A DNA stretch of 64,000 bases, from contig NZ_RWIM01000081.1 in the NCBI RefSeq assembly GCF_009764645.1, positions 55,442 through 119,441 of the forward strand. The letters run 5' to 3'. The translations under genes and the position numbers were made by a program. This DNA is from Pseudomonas sp. PB106 (lineage in GTDB: Bacteria > Pseudomonadota > Gammaproteobacteria > Pseudomonadales > Pseudomonadaceae). The notes beneath the pieces were generated by a model. That model was not told the DNA's origin and made no database searches. It saw only the letters and a list, made by a program, of their open reading frames with translations. Positions 19,284 through 27,934 of this stretch are shown one piece after another; the stretch's first letter is position 1, and every line of letters starts with the position of its first letter.

Positions 19284-20789
19284 ATGACTCACGCGTTAAA
19301 AAAGCTTTCAGTGGCAATGACGTTGACCGCCTCGACGCTTGTCGTCGCGCTGTGCTTCACGCCGATGGTCAGTGCGGAGGAACAGGCGCCTTCTTCTCCG
19401 CTGCTCAAACAGCTCAACAATGGTAACTGGCTCGATCCGAAGGAGGCCGAATCCCTGCGTGACGAGTTGTACTACCAGCGCGCAATTCACGCCTACATGA
19501 CCATGCTGCCGGCGCTCAATGTCATCGGCTTGCGTGACGGATCGGAGAAAGCGTTCGGAAGTGGCTACAACGTGCTGCCAATCTGGAAGCAGCGTATGGA
19601 TTCACGTGCCATGGTGCCGACGCCCAATGCTGACGTGATCTATTCCATGAGCTACCTGGATCTGAAGAAAGCCGGGCCGCTGGTGGTCAAGGCGCCACCT
19701 AACGTCATCGGCATGTTTACCGACTTCTTCCAGCGAACGCTTACCGATGTCGGTGCTGTCGGGCCAGACCGCGCGCGGGGTGGCCTGTATCTGATTTTGC
19801 CTCCGGACTACACCGGGCCGGTACCGGCCAGCTATTTCGTTGTCAAGTCGCGCACCTATAACGTGTTTCTGTTCTTCCGCACCGTCATGGCCAAGGGCGA
19901 AGGCAAGCCTGACCCGGTGCCGGCAGTCAAATCTGCGGAGACTACCCGTGTCTATCCACTGTGGGCGACGGAGAAGGACGCCAAGCCCATGGAGTTCCCT
20001 GACGCCAGTGGCAAGGCGTTGAATATGATGTATCCGACGGACAATGAGTATTGGACCAAGTTGAAGGCGTTTGTCGACTACGAGCCGGTAGAGGCAATTG
20101 ACCCTGAGTTGCGCGGGGTGCTGGCGTCCATCGGTATCATCAAGGGCGAGCCGTTCAAACCCACCGAGCAGCAGCAGGCCCTGCTGAAGAAGGCGGTCGA
20201 GATGGCGCCTCGAATGATCCTCGCTAACCGCCAGTTGGGACGCGAGGACAAGCGTAATCTCTACTATACGGATCGCCAGTACGAGAACACCTGGGCGGGT
20301 GGCACGGCGGAGTGGATGCAAGACAGTTACCTGGACGTGAGTCAGCGCGCCAACTTCTTCCAGTTCGCCTATTCATCGGCACCGGCAATGGTGATGCATA
20401 CCACTGGCGCCGGTTCGAAGTATCCGTTCACCGCTCGCGACAAGGACGGGAAATACCTCGAAGGTGGCGGCACCTACAAGCTGCGTCTGCCGCCGAATGC
20501 ACCGGCAGCCTTGTTCTGGGCTGTTACGGCCTACAACATCACCGACGGCACCATGCCGCAGACCAAGCAACTGATGCCCTCCACCAACGGTTATTACGAC
20601 ATTCCCAAGCAGACGGACGGTTCCATCGAAATCTGGTTCGGGCCGGACAAACCTGCTGATGTCGCGGACTCCGCGTTCATCCAGACCATCCCCGGTCGCA
20701 ATTTCCTGGTTGCCTTGCGCCTCTATGGCGCGGAAGACGCGTTCTATGACCAAACCTGGAAGCCTGACGATGTCGTCAAGGTGAAGTAA
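19284..20789 (+). CDS. Exported DUF1254/DUF1214 protein (first of five)
   Basis: The 501-residue protein has a signal peptide (about 1-31, ending near MVSAEEQ), then a DUF1254 domain and a C-terminal DUF1214 domain. The shared family motif appears as TPNADVIYS, and the C-terminal motif as ALFWAVTAYN. It is expected in the periplasm. No enzyme activity is established for the family. AAGGA lies eight bases before the ATG. The start region (MTHALKKL) and promoter are near copies of those of the gene at 24339. It is followed at 150 bases by a shorter paralogue on the same strand. Confidence 0.88.
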   Translation: MTHALKKLSVAMTLTASTLVVALCFTPMVSAEEQAPSSPLLKQLNNGNWLDPKEAESLRDELYYQRAIHAYMTMLPALNVIGLRDGSEKAFGSGYNVLPIWKQRMDSRAMVPTPNADVIYSMSYLDLKKAGPLVVKAPPNVIGMFTDFFQRTLTDVGAVGPDRARGGLYLILPPDYTGPVPASYFVVKSRTYNVFLFFRTVMAKGEGKPDPVPAVKSAETTRVYPLWATEKDAKPMEFPDASGKALNMMYPTDNEYWTKLKAFVDYEPVEAIDPELRGVLASIGIIKGEPFKPTEQQQALLKKAVEMAPRMILANRQLGREDKRNLYYTDRQYENTWAGGTAEWMQDSYLDVSQRANFFQFAYSSAPAMVMHTTGAGSKYPFTARDKDGKYLEGGGTYKLRLPPNAPAALFWAVTAYNITDGTMPQTKQLMPSTNGYYDIPKQTDGSIEIWFGPDKPADVADSAFIQTIPGRNFLVALRLYGAEDAFYDQTWKPDDVVKVK

Positions 20790-20938
20790 CGGACTAAAAA
20801 ATCAGGCCAATCGATGGTGGCAGCGGCGTGCCAGAGAACCGCATTTGCCGAATGGCATTAGACCTCCCATCTACCGGCGGCACCGCACTGCTGAATCACT
20901 GACAAGCTTTACTTTAATCTATGCAAGGAGCGTTCTCG

Positions 20939-22045
20939 ATGAATTTACTGGCCCCAACTGCTGTTCTGTTGAGTCTATTGGCAACGAGTATTCATGCTGC
21001 ACAGGCCGAGGATAAAACACCCCTGCTTACCTTGGATGCGGCCCGAAAACTTGAGTCGACGCTGGTCAACGAAAAGAACGTTGCTGTTACCCGTGAAAAC
21101 TTTGCTTTCGCTGTACTGGATGAGTCCATGCAAAATGAGGTGAAGCTCGGCGCGACCAACAAGTTCTATAACCACCGCAAACCCATGGAACTCGACAAGC
21201 AGCCAGCCGTGCTGATGAATCGCGATACGCTGTATTCCTTCGCCATCATCGATGCGTCTCACGGCGCCACCATCCATGTGCCCAAGGGCGATGGGCGTTA
21301 CACCTCGGTGCACGTCATGCAGCATGACCATGTCACCGACAACGTCTATTACGGCGGGGGTGAATACACCATCGACCCGAAAACCGTCACTGATTTCGTC
21401 GTAGTCAATATCCGCACTCAGGTGAACCCGAATGATCCAGCAGACGTGGCAAAGGCCAATGCCATTCAGGATGAGTACAAGGTCAGCTTTCCGGCTGGGT
21501 ACACGCCAAAAGCCTTCAAGGCCATTGACTGGAATCAGGACCAACTGAAGCAGGTGAAAGCGCACTACGTGAAAGTCGCCGACACCCGTGGAGTGAGTAA
21601 AACCATGGGGGCTCGCGGAACGATCCCACAGGATGACATCAACGTCGGCGTGGCAGTGGCGACCGGGCTGTTGCCCGACCAGCATGCCTGGTATTCCTTC
21701 AAGTCCTACAAGGTCAAGAAGGACACCTGCTACACCGCGAACTACCCAGTGCCTGGCATGGCCAACCCGCAGTTGGGCTTTTATTCCATGACGATTTACG
21801 GTGACGATCTATACCTGCACACCGAAGAGGGTTCCAGCCTTTCGAACCACGAGATCGTGCCCAATAAGGATGGCAAGACCTTCACCCTGCACTTTGGCAG
21901 TCCCCAAAGCTGTGGCAAGGATGCAGCGAACTTGCTCATCGCGCCTACAGACAACTGGACGCTGGCTTTCCGGGTTTACATGCCGGACAAATCCGTTCAG
22001 AACAATGAGTACAAATTGCCCGAGCCAAAGCCTGTCACCCATTGA
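20939..22045 (+). CDS. Exported DUF1254/DUF1214 protein, short form (second of five)
   Basis: The 368-residue protein has a signal peptide (about 1-23, cut near HAAQA). The family motif is MNRDTLYSF and the C-terminal motif FYSMTIYGDD. It is related along its length to the divergent protein at 22975-23988, sharing NRDT-YSF, RTQ-NPNDP, GARG-I and a late pair of cysteines, so those two form a short subfamily. AAGGAG supports the ATG at 20939. The outer-membrane protein gene starts 24 bases after its stop, suggesting co-transcription. Confidence 0.87.
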   Translation: MNLLAPTAVLLSLLATSIHAAQAEDKTPLLTLDAARKLESTLVNEKNVAVTRENFAFAVLDESMQNEVKLGATNKFYNHRKPMELDKQPAVLMNRDTLYSFAIIDASHGATIHVPKGDGRYTSVHVMQHDHVTDNVYYGGGEYTIDPKTVTDFVVVNIRTQVNPNDPADVAKANAIQDEYKVSFPAGYTPKAFKAIDWNQDQLKQVKAHYVKVADTRGVSKTMGARGTIPQDDINVGVAVATGLLPDQHAWYSFKSYKVKKDTCYTANYPVPGMANPQLGFYSMTIYGDDLYLHTEEGSSLSNHEIVPNKDGKTFTLHFGSPQSCGKDAANLLIAPTDNWTLAFRVYMPDKSVQNNEYKLPEPKPVTH

Positions 22046-22069
22046 CGATCATTTCAGAGGTGACCAGAT

Positions 22070-22891
22070 ATGGATGCTAAAAAGCCGTTTTTAAGTGCTG
22101 GAGCGACGCTGGTCGCCATGCTGGGGTTCATGCCAGGGGCTCAGGCTGAGGATTCCGCAGAGCTGGCCAAGAAAGCCCTGAACCCGGTGGCGGCCATGTA
22201 CAGCCTGCCGGTGCAGTACAACTGGGATCAGAAAATGGGCCCGACCGGTGAGGGCATGCACAGTGTCACCAATATTCAACCCGTGCTGCCGTTTACCCTT
22301 AACGATGACTGGAACCTGATTTCCCGCACCATACTTCCAGTCATCGACCAGCACGGCCTGGCGCCGAATGGCGCGGCGGACAAATCCGGCGTTGGCGATA
22401 TCACGCAGAGTTTTTTCTTCTCTCCCAAGCAACCCACGGAAAGTGGCTGGATACTCGGGGTCGGCCCGGCGATATTGATTCCCACGGGCAGTGATGAATT
22501 GCTCGGCAGCGAGCAATGGGGGATAGGCCCGACAGCGGTTGCCCTTAAACAGGAAAATGGCTGGACTCACGGCATCCTGGCCAATCACATCTGGGGCTTG
22601 GACGGCAGCCCGCCGGATGACAAGGACAAGGTCAACCAGACCTTCCTGCAACCCTTCCTGTCCTATACCACCAGCACGTTGACCACGTGGGGCGTGAACA
22701 CTGAATCAACTTACAACTGGCAATCACGCGAATGGTCGGTGCCGGTCAACCTGACCGTTACGCAACTACTGAAAATCGGCGGCCAGCCACTGACGGTGCA
22801 GGCGGGACCACGTTACTGGCTCGACAGCCCTGACGATGGTCCACAAGGTTGGGGTTTTCGTTTCGCCATCACCATGCTATTCCCACGCTGA
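22070..22891 (+). CDS. Outer-membrane beta-barrel protein, neuromedin-U-like/transporter class
   Basis: The 273-residue protein has a signal peptide (about 1-26, ending GAQAED) and then alternating amphipathic strands rich in aromatic residues and Gly. It closes with RFAITMLFPR, with an aromatic near the last residue as in outer-membrane barrels. Similar proteins are annotated as neuromedin U or MetA-pathway-of-phenol-like outer-membrane proteins. The substrate is unknown. GAGGTGA precedes the ATG. It is the only non-DUF1254 gene of the cluster and the likely surface component. Confidence 0.75.
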   Translation: MDAKKPFLSAGATLVAMLGFMPGAQAEDSAELAKKALNPVAAMYSLPVQYNWDQKMGPTGEGMHSVTNIQPVLPFTLNDDWNLISRTILPVIDQHGLAPNGAADKSGVGDITQSFFFSPKQPTESGWILGVGPAILIPTGSDELLGSEQWGIGPTAVALKQENGWTHGILANHIWGLDGSPPDDKDKVNQTFLQPFLSYTTSTLTTWGVNTESTYNWQSREWSVPVNLTVTQLLKIGGQPLTVQAGPRYWLDSPDDGPQGWGFRFAITMLFPR

Positions 22892-22940
22892 AAAACACTT
22901 TGGCCGGCGCGTGTCCCGCCCGCTGGCCAAAGCTTGTTTA
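22892..22940. terminator. Bidirectional terminator between convergent genes
   Basis: A stem CTTTGGCC (22898-22905) / GGCCAAAG (22925-22932) has A-rich sequence on the left and T-rich on the right. It can stop both the barrel gene and the convergent DUF1254 gene. Confidence 0.6.
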
Positions 22941-22974
22941 AGGGTTTGCAAATCTCAGCCCTGAATCGAACCGC

Positions 22975-23988
22975 CTAATTGACAGCAGTTGGTTCCGGTA
23001 TGGTGTATTTGCCGCTGATAACACCTTCGCCAGGGCGATAGATGCGCATGCCGAGGTACCAGTTATCGCCCGGTGTAGGCAGCCAATTCGCGACCTCCCC
23101 ACATTTTTCTTTCGGGCCGTAGTGCACAGTAAAGGTACCGTCTTCATTGAAGTGTATGGCGCGATTGTTCAGGTTGGAGTTTTCGCTTTTCAGGTATTTA
23201 TCGGCCCCATACATCGTGAAGGAAAAGAACCCACCCTCCAGAAACTCGGGCTTGGCATAGGTCGCCTTGTAGCATTTATCGCCACTCAAGCCGTAATCAC
23301 GATAGAGGTACACGGCATCTTTCGCCGGCAATAGCCCGAGTGCAACTGACGCACTGAGCCGAAGCATTTCAGGCTTGATGACCCCACGAGCGCCCGAGGT
23401 GTCGTTGAAATTCGTCAGCTTCGCGGCCTCTTTTTGATATTCGGCACGCAGTTTCATGCGGCTGGCTTCATCCCAGTCGACGATTTTGTATTCCTTGGGC
23501 ACCGTGCCTTTTGGCCAATTGACCTTGATGCCGTCCTGAAGCTTTTTGACGTTTTGGGTGTCGGTGGGATCGTTCGGATTGATCTGCGTACGCATGACCA
23601 CCGCCGCAAACTCGGTGTTCGATTTGATCTCGAAAGTCCCCGGTGCGTAAAAAACCTGATCGGTGAAGTCGTCGTTCTGCATGATCATGGCCGACTGGTA
23701 ACGATTGTCGGCTGATTTCGGTAAGGTGATGGTCGTGCCCTTGGGCACGTAATACACACCAAATGAATACACCGTGTCACGGTTCATGGTGACCGCAGGT
23801 TGCTTTGCCAGAGGCATGAGCGCTCTGTCGTGGCGAAAGGCGTTTGAGCCCACATCTTTCACGATATTTTTATAGGATTCGTCCACTTCGGCGCGGGCAT
23901 AGTTGTCCGGTGTCACCTGCATCCCGGCGTTTGCAGTGGTCGCCCCCAATAGAGTTGTACAGAGCAGAATTTTTCTCATGCCGATCAT
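22975..23988 (-). CDS. Exported DUF1254/DUF1214 protein, short form (third of five)
   Basis: The 337-residue protein starts MIGMRKILL, with AAAGGA nine bases upstream of this ATG. The signal peptide ends near TTANAG. Family motifs are MNRDTVYSF and FFSFTMYG, and the late NWLPTPGDNWYLGMRIY block is clear. It is the closest relative of the gene at 20939. It is convergent with the barrel gene and divergent from the gene at 24339, so a shared control region lies at 23989-24338. Confidence 0.86.
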   Translation of the reverse strand: MIGMRKILLCTTLLGATTANAGMQVTPDNYARAEVDESYKNIVKDVGSNAFRHDRALMPLAKQPAVTMNRDTVYSFGVYYVPKGTTITLPKSADNRYQSAMIMQNDDFTDQVFYAPGTFEIKSNTEFAAVVMRTQINPNDPTDTQNVKKLQDGIKVNWPKGTVPKEYKIVDWDEASRMKLRAEYQKEAAKLTNFNDTSGARGVIKPEMLRLSASVALGLLPAKDAVYLYRDYGLSGDKCYKATYAKPEFLEGGFFSFTMYGADKYLKSENSNLNNRAIHFNEDGTFTVHYGPKEKCGEVANWLPTPGDNWYLGMRIYRPGEGVISGKYTIPEPTAVN

Positions 23989-24197
23989 AGGTTCCATTCC
24001 TTTATTTCCCATCGACTGCAATTAAAAAGTAGTTGCGAACCGGGCGATGTGTGTCGACCAGATAATCGAGATTGTGTGAAGGAAAGTGCGATTAACCTCC
24101 AGCCCGAAGCGTAGTCGACAAACGTGATAAGGCGGGGCATGCCGAAAGCTAAACGGGTAGTTTTGAAACGAACCACCCTATCGACCAGAACTCATTC

Positions 24198-24255
24198 TTG
24201 CCATGTAACACCTGCCATCTAGACTCCTACGCGTTGGTCGGGAGCACGGATGCTG
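24198..24255 (+). promoter_or_regulatory. Promoter and leader of the fourth DUF1254 gene
   Basis: TTGCCA-N16-TAGACT (24198-24225), followed by GGGAGCACGGATGCTG (24240-24255), is a second copy of the arrangement at 19148-19207. The agreement over the spacer end (CATCTAGACTCCT) shows common origin. Confidence 0.65.
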
Positions 24256-24342
24256 GGTGTCCGCTACACAAGACTTTCACACCAGCCCATAAATTCGACT
24301 CTACGCCGCAGATGTCAAACCATGCGAGGAAGTCGACGATGA
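24250..24342 (+). CDS. Possible 30-residue leader peptide
   Basis: An ATG in the conserved leader block, preceded by GGGAG, opens a 30-codon frame. Its TGA overlaps the next start codon as ATGA. That is the geometry of translational coupling. At the sister locus (19202) the same ATG exists but the frame runs past the DUF1254 start, so the peptide itself is not conserved. It may be chance. Confidence 0.3.
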   Translation: MLGVRYTRLSHQPINSTLRRRCQTMRGSRR

Positions 24343-25805
24343 CACACGCTTTAAGAACCCTTACATCAGCCATGGCCGTTCTGGCCTTTTGTACACCCGC
24401 GCTCCACGCTGAGGAGCAAGCTCAAGTCAGTCCTGCGAGCCTCACGCAGCCGACCAGCGATGTGACCATGCACACCGAGTACGCCAAGACGATTGCGCGT
24501 ATGGCGTATGTGTGGGGTTGGCCAATGGTGAACATGCTCAACCGCAGCCAGACCATCACCAAGGCGCCCAAGCCCGGTCTGCTGGGTGGGATTCTACCGG
24601 TGGCACCCTTCGGCCATGTCTCGATGTTGCATGATTACATTCTGCCGTCAGAGACCTTCGTCACTTGCCCGAATCAAGACGTGACCTATGGCTTGGGCTT
24701 TTTCTCGCTGGACGAGCAACCGGTCATTGCCCAGGTGCCGGATTTCGGTGATCGCTTCTGGGTCTATGCCCTGTACGACCAGCGTACCGACCAGTTTGGC
24801 GAAGTGGGTAAGCCGTACAAAACCAAACCCGGGTTTTATCTATTGGTCGGGCCCAATTGGAAGGGTGAGAAACCTGAAGGCGTCGAAGGCATAATCCGCA
24901 GTCCCACGGCGTTGGCCAACGTCATACCAAGGGTGTTCATGGACAGCACGCCCGAAGATCGCAAGGCCATTGAGGAGAGTCTCAACCAGATTGTCTTTTA
25001 CCCCCTCAGCGATTTTGACGGGAAAATGAAAACCGTTGACTGGAAGCAATCGCCCATCATCCCTAACCCGAATGCTTCCTCTGCCAGTGCCGGTGAAACC
25101 AAATGGGTGGTCCCCGAGAAGTTCTTTGATGAGTTCCCGCAAATACTGAAAATGGTTCCACCGCTACCCGGTGAAGAATCGCTCTACGCCCAATTCCGGC
25201 AGTTGATGGATGCCGCCGCCAAGGACCCTGCCATCAAGCAAGCAATCGTTGAGGTAGCCAAGCAAGCTGAGCAGGAGGTGATCAAACCTTTCTTCCAGTG
25301 GAAACATAACGGTCGTCCGGCCGGCAATGGCTGGAACCGATCCGCCAACAACGCCCAGTGGGGTGTGGACTACTACAATCGCACCGGCACGGCCAAGTCG
25401 AACATGTTCGACAACCGCCCCACCGAAACTCAATACTTTTACAGTGATCTTGATGGCGCCGGTGCACAGCTCAATGGTAGCCATGGCTACGAAGTCACAT
25501 TCGCCAGAGGGCAAGAGCCACCGGTTCAGGGGTTCTGGTCACTGACGCTCTATAACCAGCACCACTTGTTTAGCGACAACGCGCTCAAACGTTACTCCTT
25601 GGGCACCAAGAACAAGGATCTGAAGCACAATGCCGATGGGTCGCTGACGTTGTATGTGGGGCCAACTTCGCCGGGCAAGGACAAGGAAACCAACTGGCTG
25701 CCTTCGCCGAAGGAGAATATCTCTTTGTACATCCGAGCGTACTGGGGCGAGCAGGCCATCCTCGATGGTAGTTGGAAGCCGCCGGTCATCAAGAAAGTCA
25801 AATGA
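24339..25805 (+). CDS. Exported DUF1254/DUF1214 protein (fourth of five)
   Basis: The 488-residue protein begins MTHALRTL with GAGGAAG before the ATG; upstream in-frame codons lie in the promoter and are excluded. The signal peptide ends near LHAEEQ. The DUF1254 domain carries CPNQDVTYG, and the C-terminal DUF1214 domain carries GFWSLTLYN and [19 protein letters not shown]. It differs in overall sequence from the first gene but shares promoter and start region, so the control region may have been duplicated with a divergent coding region. Confidence 0.88.
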   Translation: MTHALRTLTSAMAVLAFCTPALHAEEQAQVSPASLTQPTSDVTMHTEYAKTIARMAYVWGWPMVNMLNRSQTITKAPKPGLLGGILPVAPFGHVSMLHDYILPSETFVTCPNQDVTYGLGFFSLDEQPVIAQVPDFGDRFWVYALYDQRTDQFGEVGKPYKTKPGFYLLVGPNWKGEKPEGVEGIIRSPTALANVIPRVFMDSTPEDRKAIEESLNQIVFYPLSDFDGKMKTVDWKQSPIIPNPNASSASAGETKWVVPEKFFDEFPQILKMVPPLPGEESLYAQFRQLMDAAAKDPAIKQAIVEVAKQAEQEVIKPFFQWKHNGRPAGNGWNRSANNAQWGVDYYNRTGTAKSNMFDNRPTETQYFYSDLDGAGAQLNGSHGYEVTFARGQEPPVQGFWSLTLYNQHHLFSDNALKRYSLGTKNKDLKHNADGSLTLYVGPTSPGKDKETNWLPSPKENISLYIRAYWGEQAILDGSWKPPVIKKVK

Positions 25806-25811
25806 TGTTGG

Positions 25812-25849
25812 CTTGCTGGCGACCGATAGCCGGTCGCCAGCAAGTTTTT
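25812..25849 (+). terminator. Strong Rho-independent terminator
   Basis: A perfect 14-base stem (CTTGCTGGCGACCG and its complement) with a five-base loop is followed by TTTTT, six bases after the stop of the fourth gene. Confidence 0.92.
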
Positions 25850-25862
25850 GGCGCATTTCTAA

Positions 25863-25927
25863 TGACCGCTTCTGTTCGATTGTTGCCAGCCCCAAAGGGC
25901 GACAATCGACCCTTGGCAGCCGTTCGA
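25863..25927. repeat. Intergenic repeat, fuller copy
   Basis: Begins TGACCGCTTCTG, passes CGATTGTTGCC and ends with CGACCCTTGGCAGCCGTTC. The copy at 27371-27428 has the same order. Its role is unknown. Confidence 0.55.
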
Positions 25928-25987
25928 GCACCGCATGCTGCTCAATGACGCACGGCAATGCCGTAGGCCACTGAGCAACAGCGCTGA

Positions 25988-27283
25988 CTACTTGTCTACG
26001 GCTTCGATGGCAGGGAATTTATACGCGCCTTCCTGGACTGCTTTGCTCGGGCCGTACATACGCATGATGATGTAGGCGTCTTTCTCCGGGATAGGCAGAT
26101 AGTTGGGGTTGCTACCGTCGCCTTTGGCACTCATTTCGATGGTGTACATTCCATCGGCGTCAGGCTTGAGCGTGCGGTCACCACGACTGTGGCGATTCAA
26201 GTCATTGTGCGCCATCAGACGGTTGTCCGAGGCATAGACTGTGAACGACCAGAACTGGCTGACGTCGGGCGCCTTGAGGTGCATGCGGTACTTCTGGCCA
26301 TTGGCACCACTGATGTGTTTACCGCTGCTGTCGGTTTCCGATTTTAGGTAGACGCTCTCATCCGGCGGCAAGCCCCACTGACCGAGATAAGTACCCTCGG
26401 CGAACAGGTCACGCTCGCCGTCACCCAACTGTTCGCGAGTGCCCAGCAACTTGCCGGCGTTGGTCATCTTCGGCGCCAGTTCCTTGATGTGCTTCATGCC
26501 CAGCTCTTCGCCCGTTTTTGCGGCGGCGAGTTGTTCCGGGGTGAACTTCTCATTGCATGGTACAAGGCCAATGTCCTTGTACTGATCCAGCCACTTCTTG
26601 TCGGCGCTGCCCATGGTGCCGTCACACAGTACCGCGTTGACTCGCTGCAACCAGTTGGTCTTGGCCGGGTCGAGGTAAGTGCGTTGCTTTTCTTTCGGCC
26701 CTGGCTCGCCCAGATAGGCCGACAGCGTCCGCACGTTCCAGTCGTCCATGTACTTGAGTGCGAATTTTTCATCGTCGGGGCTGGTGGCCATGATTCGGCC
26801 CATCACCTTCACCAGGTTGGAATCAACGCGGATTACTTCGTCGACACTTGGTGGGACTTCGCCTTTCCAGTCCTTGGCGGCGAACATGAAGTGGCCGCCC
26901 TTAGTGCCGCGAGTGCGGGCGCCGATCATTGAGGTGGTGTAGTGGCCCATGTCCATGGTGTGCAGGACCCAATAACGACCCTTGTCCATGTCGGGCACGC
27001 TGATGATCACCGGTTCCGATGCGACGTCCAGCCAACCCATGAGGTGGAGGGTGTCGTTGTTGATGGTCGGGTGCGCGGTATAGGTGTCGTCGGCCAGGTG
27101 ACGGATGTTCTGGAAGCGATTGAGTGGAGTGTCGGTTTTCACCGCCGTTTCATAGAAGAACTTGTAGGCTTCATCTATCGAGTAGGCATAGATGTAGGCG
27201 TCTTCTGCGACTTTGTCCGAAATCTGGGCAAAGGCCGGAACCGCTATTGAAAGCAGGGACGCGGCAAGTATGGCTCTCTTCAT
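25988..27283 (-). CDS. Exported DUF1254/DUF1214 protein (fifth of five)
   Basis: The 431-residue protein has a clean signal peptide (MKRAILAASLLSIAVPAFAQ). The DUF1254 part carries TINNDTLHLMGW, where the usual Tyr of the motif is His, and the DUF1214 part carries QFWSFTVYAS and NYLPIPEKDAYIIMRMY. GGGAG lies before the ATG. It points towards the fourth gene and is the outermost member of the cluster. The 397-base gap on its upstream side (27284-27680) holds a repeat and an alternating purine-pyrimidine tract but no gene. Confidence 0.87.
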   Translation of the reverse strand: MKRAILAASLLSIAVPAFAQISDKVAEDAYIYAYSIDEAYKFFYETAVKTDTPLNRFQNIRHLADDTYTAHPTINNDTLHLMGWLDVASEPVIISVPDMDKGRYWVLHTMDMGHYTTSMIGARTRGTKGGHFMFAAKDWKGEVPPSVDEVIRVDSNLVKVMGRIMATSPDDEKFALKYMDDWNVRTLSAYLGEPGPKEKQRTYLDPAKTNWLQRVNAVLCDGTMGSADKKWLDQYKDIGLVPCNEKFTPEQLAAAKTGEELGMKHIKELAPKMTNAGKLLGTREQLGDGERDLFAEGTYLGQWGLPPDESVYLKSETDSSGKHISGANGQKYRMHLKAPDVSQFWSFTVYASDNRLMAHNDLNRHSRGDRTLKPDADGMYTIEMSAKGDGSNPNYLPIPEKDAYIIMRMYGPSKAVQEGAYKFPAIEAVDK

Positions 27284-27370
27284 GAGAACTCCCGTTACGC
27301 TTGAATGGAGTTGGAAGTTTAGTCATGAATCCGAGAAGGTCTTTTTTGGCTTAAATTAGCTGCTGGAGAA

Positions 27371-27428
27371 CGTCCGCTTCTGGCCGATTGTTGCCTGTCG
27401 CGAAGGGCCGCAGTCGACCCAAAGCCAG
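27371..27428. repeat. Intergenic repeat, second fuller copy
   Basis: CGCTTCTGGCCGATTGTTGCC followed by CAGTCGACCC matches 25863-25927 in order and spacing. It sits upstream of the fifth DUF1254 gene. Confidence 0.55.
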
Positions 27429-27585
27429 TATCTTTCTAACGTCTTACATGATCGGTTGACGAGGGCCATCTGTTCGATGGAAGTGTTACCCGGCTGGCCG
27501 ATTGCTGACTATCTCAGTCGGCGGAAATCGACAAGAAACCGCCATCCAACGTACATAAAGCCACGATTTTTTGAGTGTTCTGCTT

Positions 27586-27616
27586 TATATACGCGCGCAC
27601 GCGCGCATGCGCGTAC
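27586..27616. other. Alternating purine-pyrimidine (Z-DNA-prone) tract
   Basis: Thirty-one bases alternate strictly between purine and pyrimidine, mostly CG and CA steps (centre CGCGCGCACGCGCGCATGCG). Such tracts can adopt Z-DNA, and this one can also fold as a hairpin. It lies downstream of the ribbon-helix-helix gene, between it and the DUF1254 cluster. Confidence 0.7.
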
Positions 27617-27680
27617 TGGTCTGAAAATCATCAAAATCCGCACGCTTAGGGCCGACGACAATCCAACTGTTTCAGAACGC

Positions 27681-27878
27681 TTAGGGAACTGCTGAAACAC
27701 GGTTCTGGAACAGAACCACGTCACGCTCCAGCTTCTCTTCGATAGCCAGACGCACGAACTCTGAACGGTTGGCGCTGGGATAACGGATCAGCCGATCAAT
27801 CGCGTTCACGGTTTCAGTTTCAACTGACACAATCAGCCGGGTCTTGGGTGTTTCCTTGAATATCATGTTTTTGCTCAT
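27681..27878 (-). CDS. Ribbon-helix-helix (CopG/Arc-like) small protein
   Basis: The 65-residue protein from ATG at 27878 has a short strand (TRLIVSVETE), then two helices split by SANRSEFVRLAIEEKLER, the ribbon-helix-helix pattern of small DNA-binding repressors. No toxin partner is evident next to it. A longer in-frame start at 27986 would overlap the upstream gene and adds a Cys-rich stretch; it is less likely. The ribosome site is weak. Confidence 0.6.
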   Translation of the reverse strand: MSKNMIFKETPKTRLIVSVETETVNAIDRLIRYPSANRSEFVRLAIEEKLERDVVLFQNRVSAVP

Positions 27879-27934
27879 GGTTTTTGGCCTGACGGGTGGT
27901 GCGGTTTCATGGGGGCTCAGCAGTGTTTTGGCGA

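Noticed and set aside
19202..19426. 74-codon frame overlapping the first DUF1254 gene
   Set aside because: It begins in the conserved leader but runs into the signal-peptide coding region out of frame with no protein-like features.
27586..27616. CRISPR or tandem repeat
   Set aside because: It is a simple alternating CG/CA tract without spacers or regular units; no CRISPR array was seen in the window.
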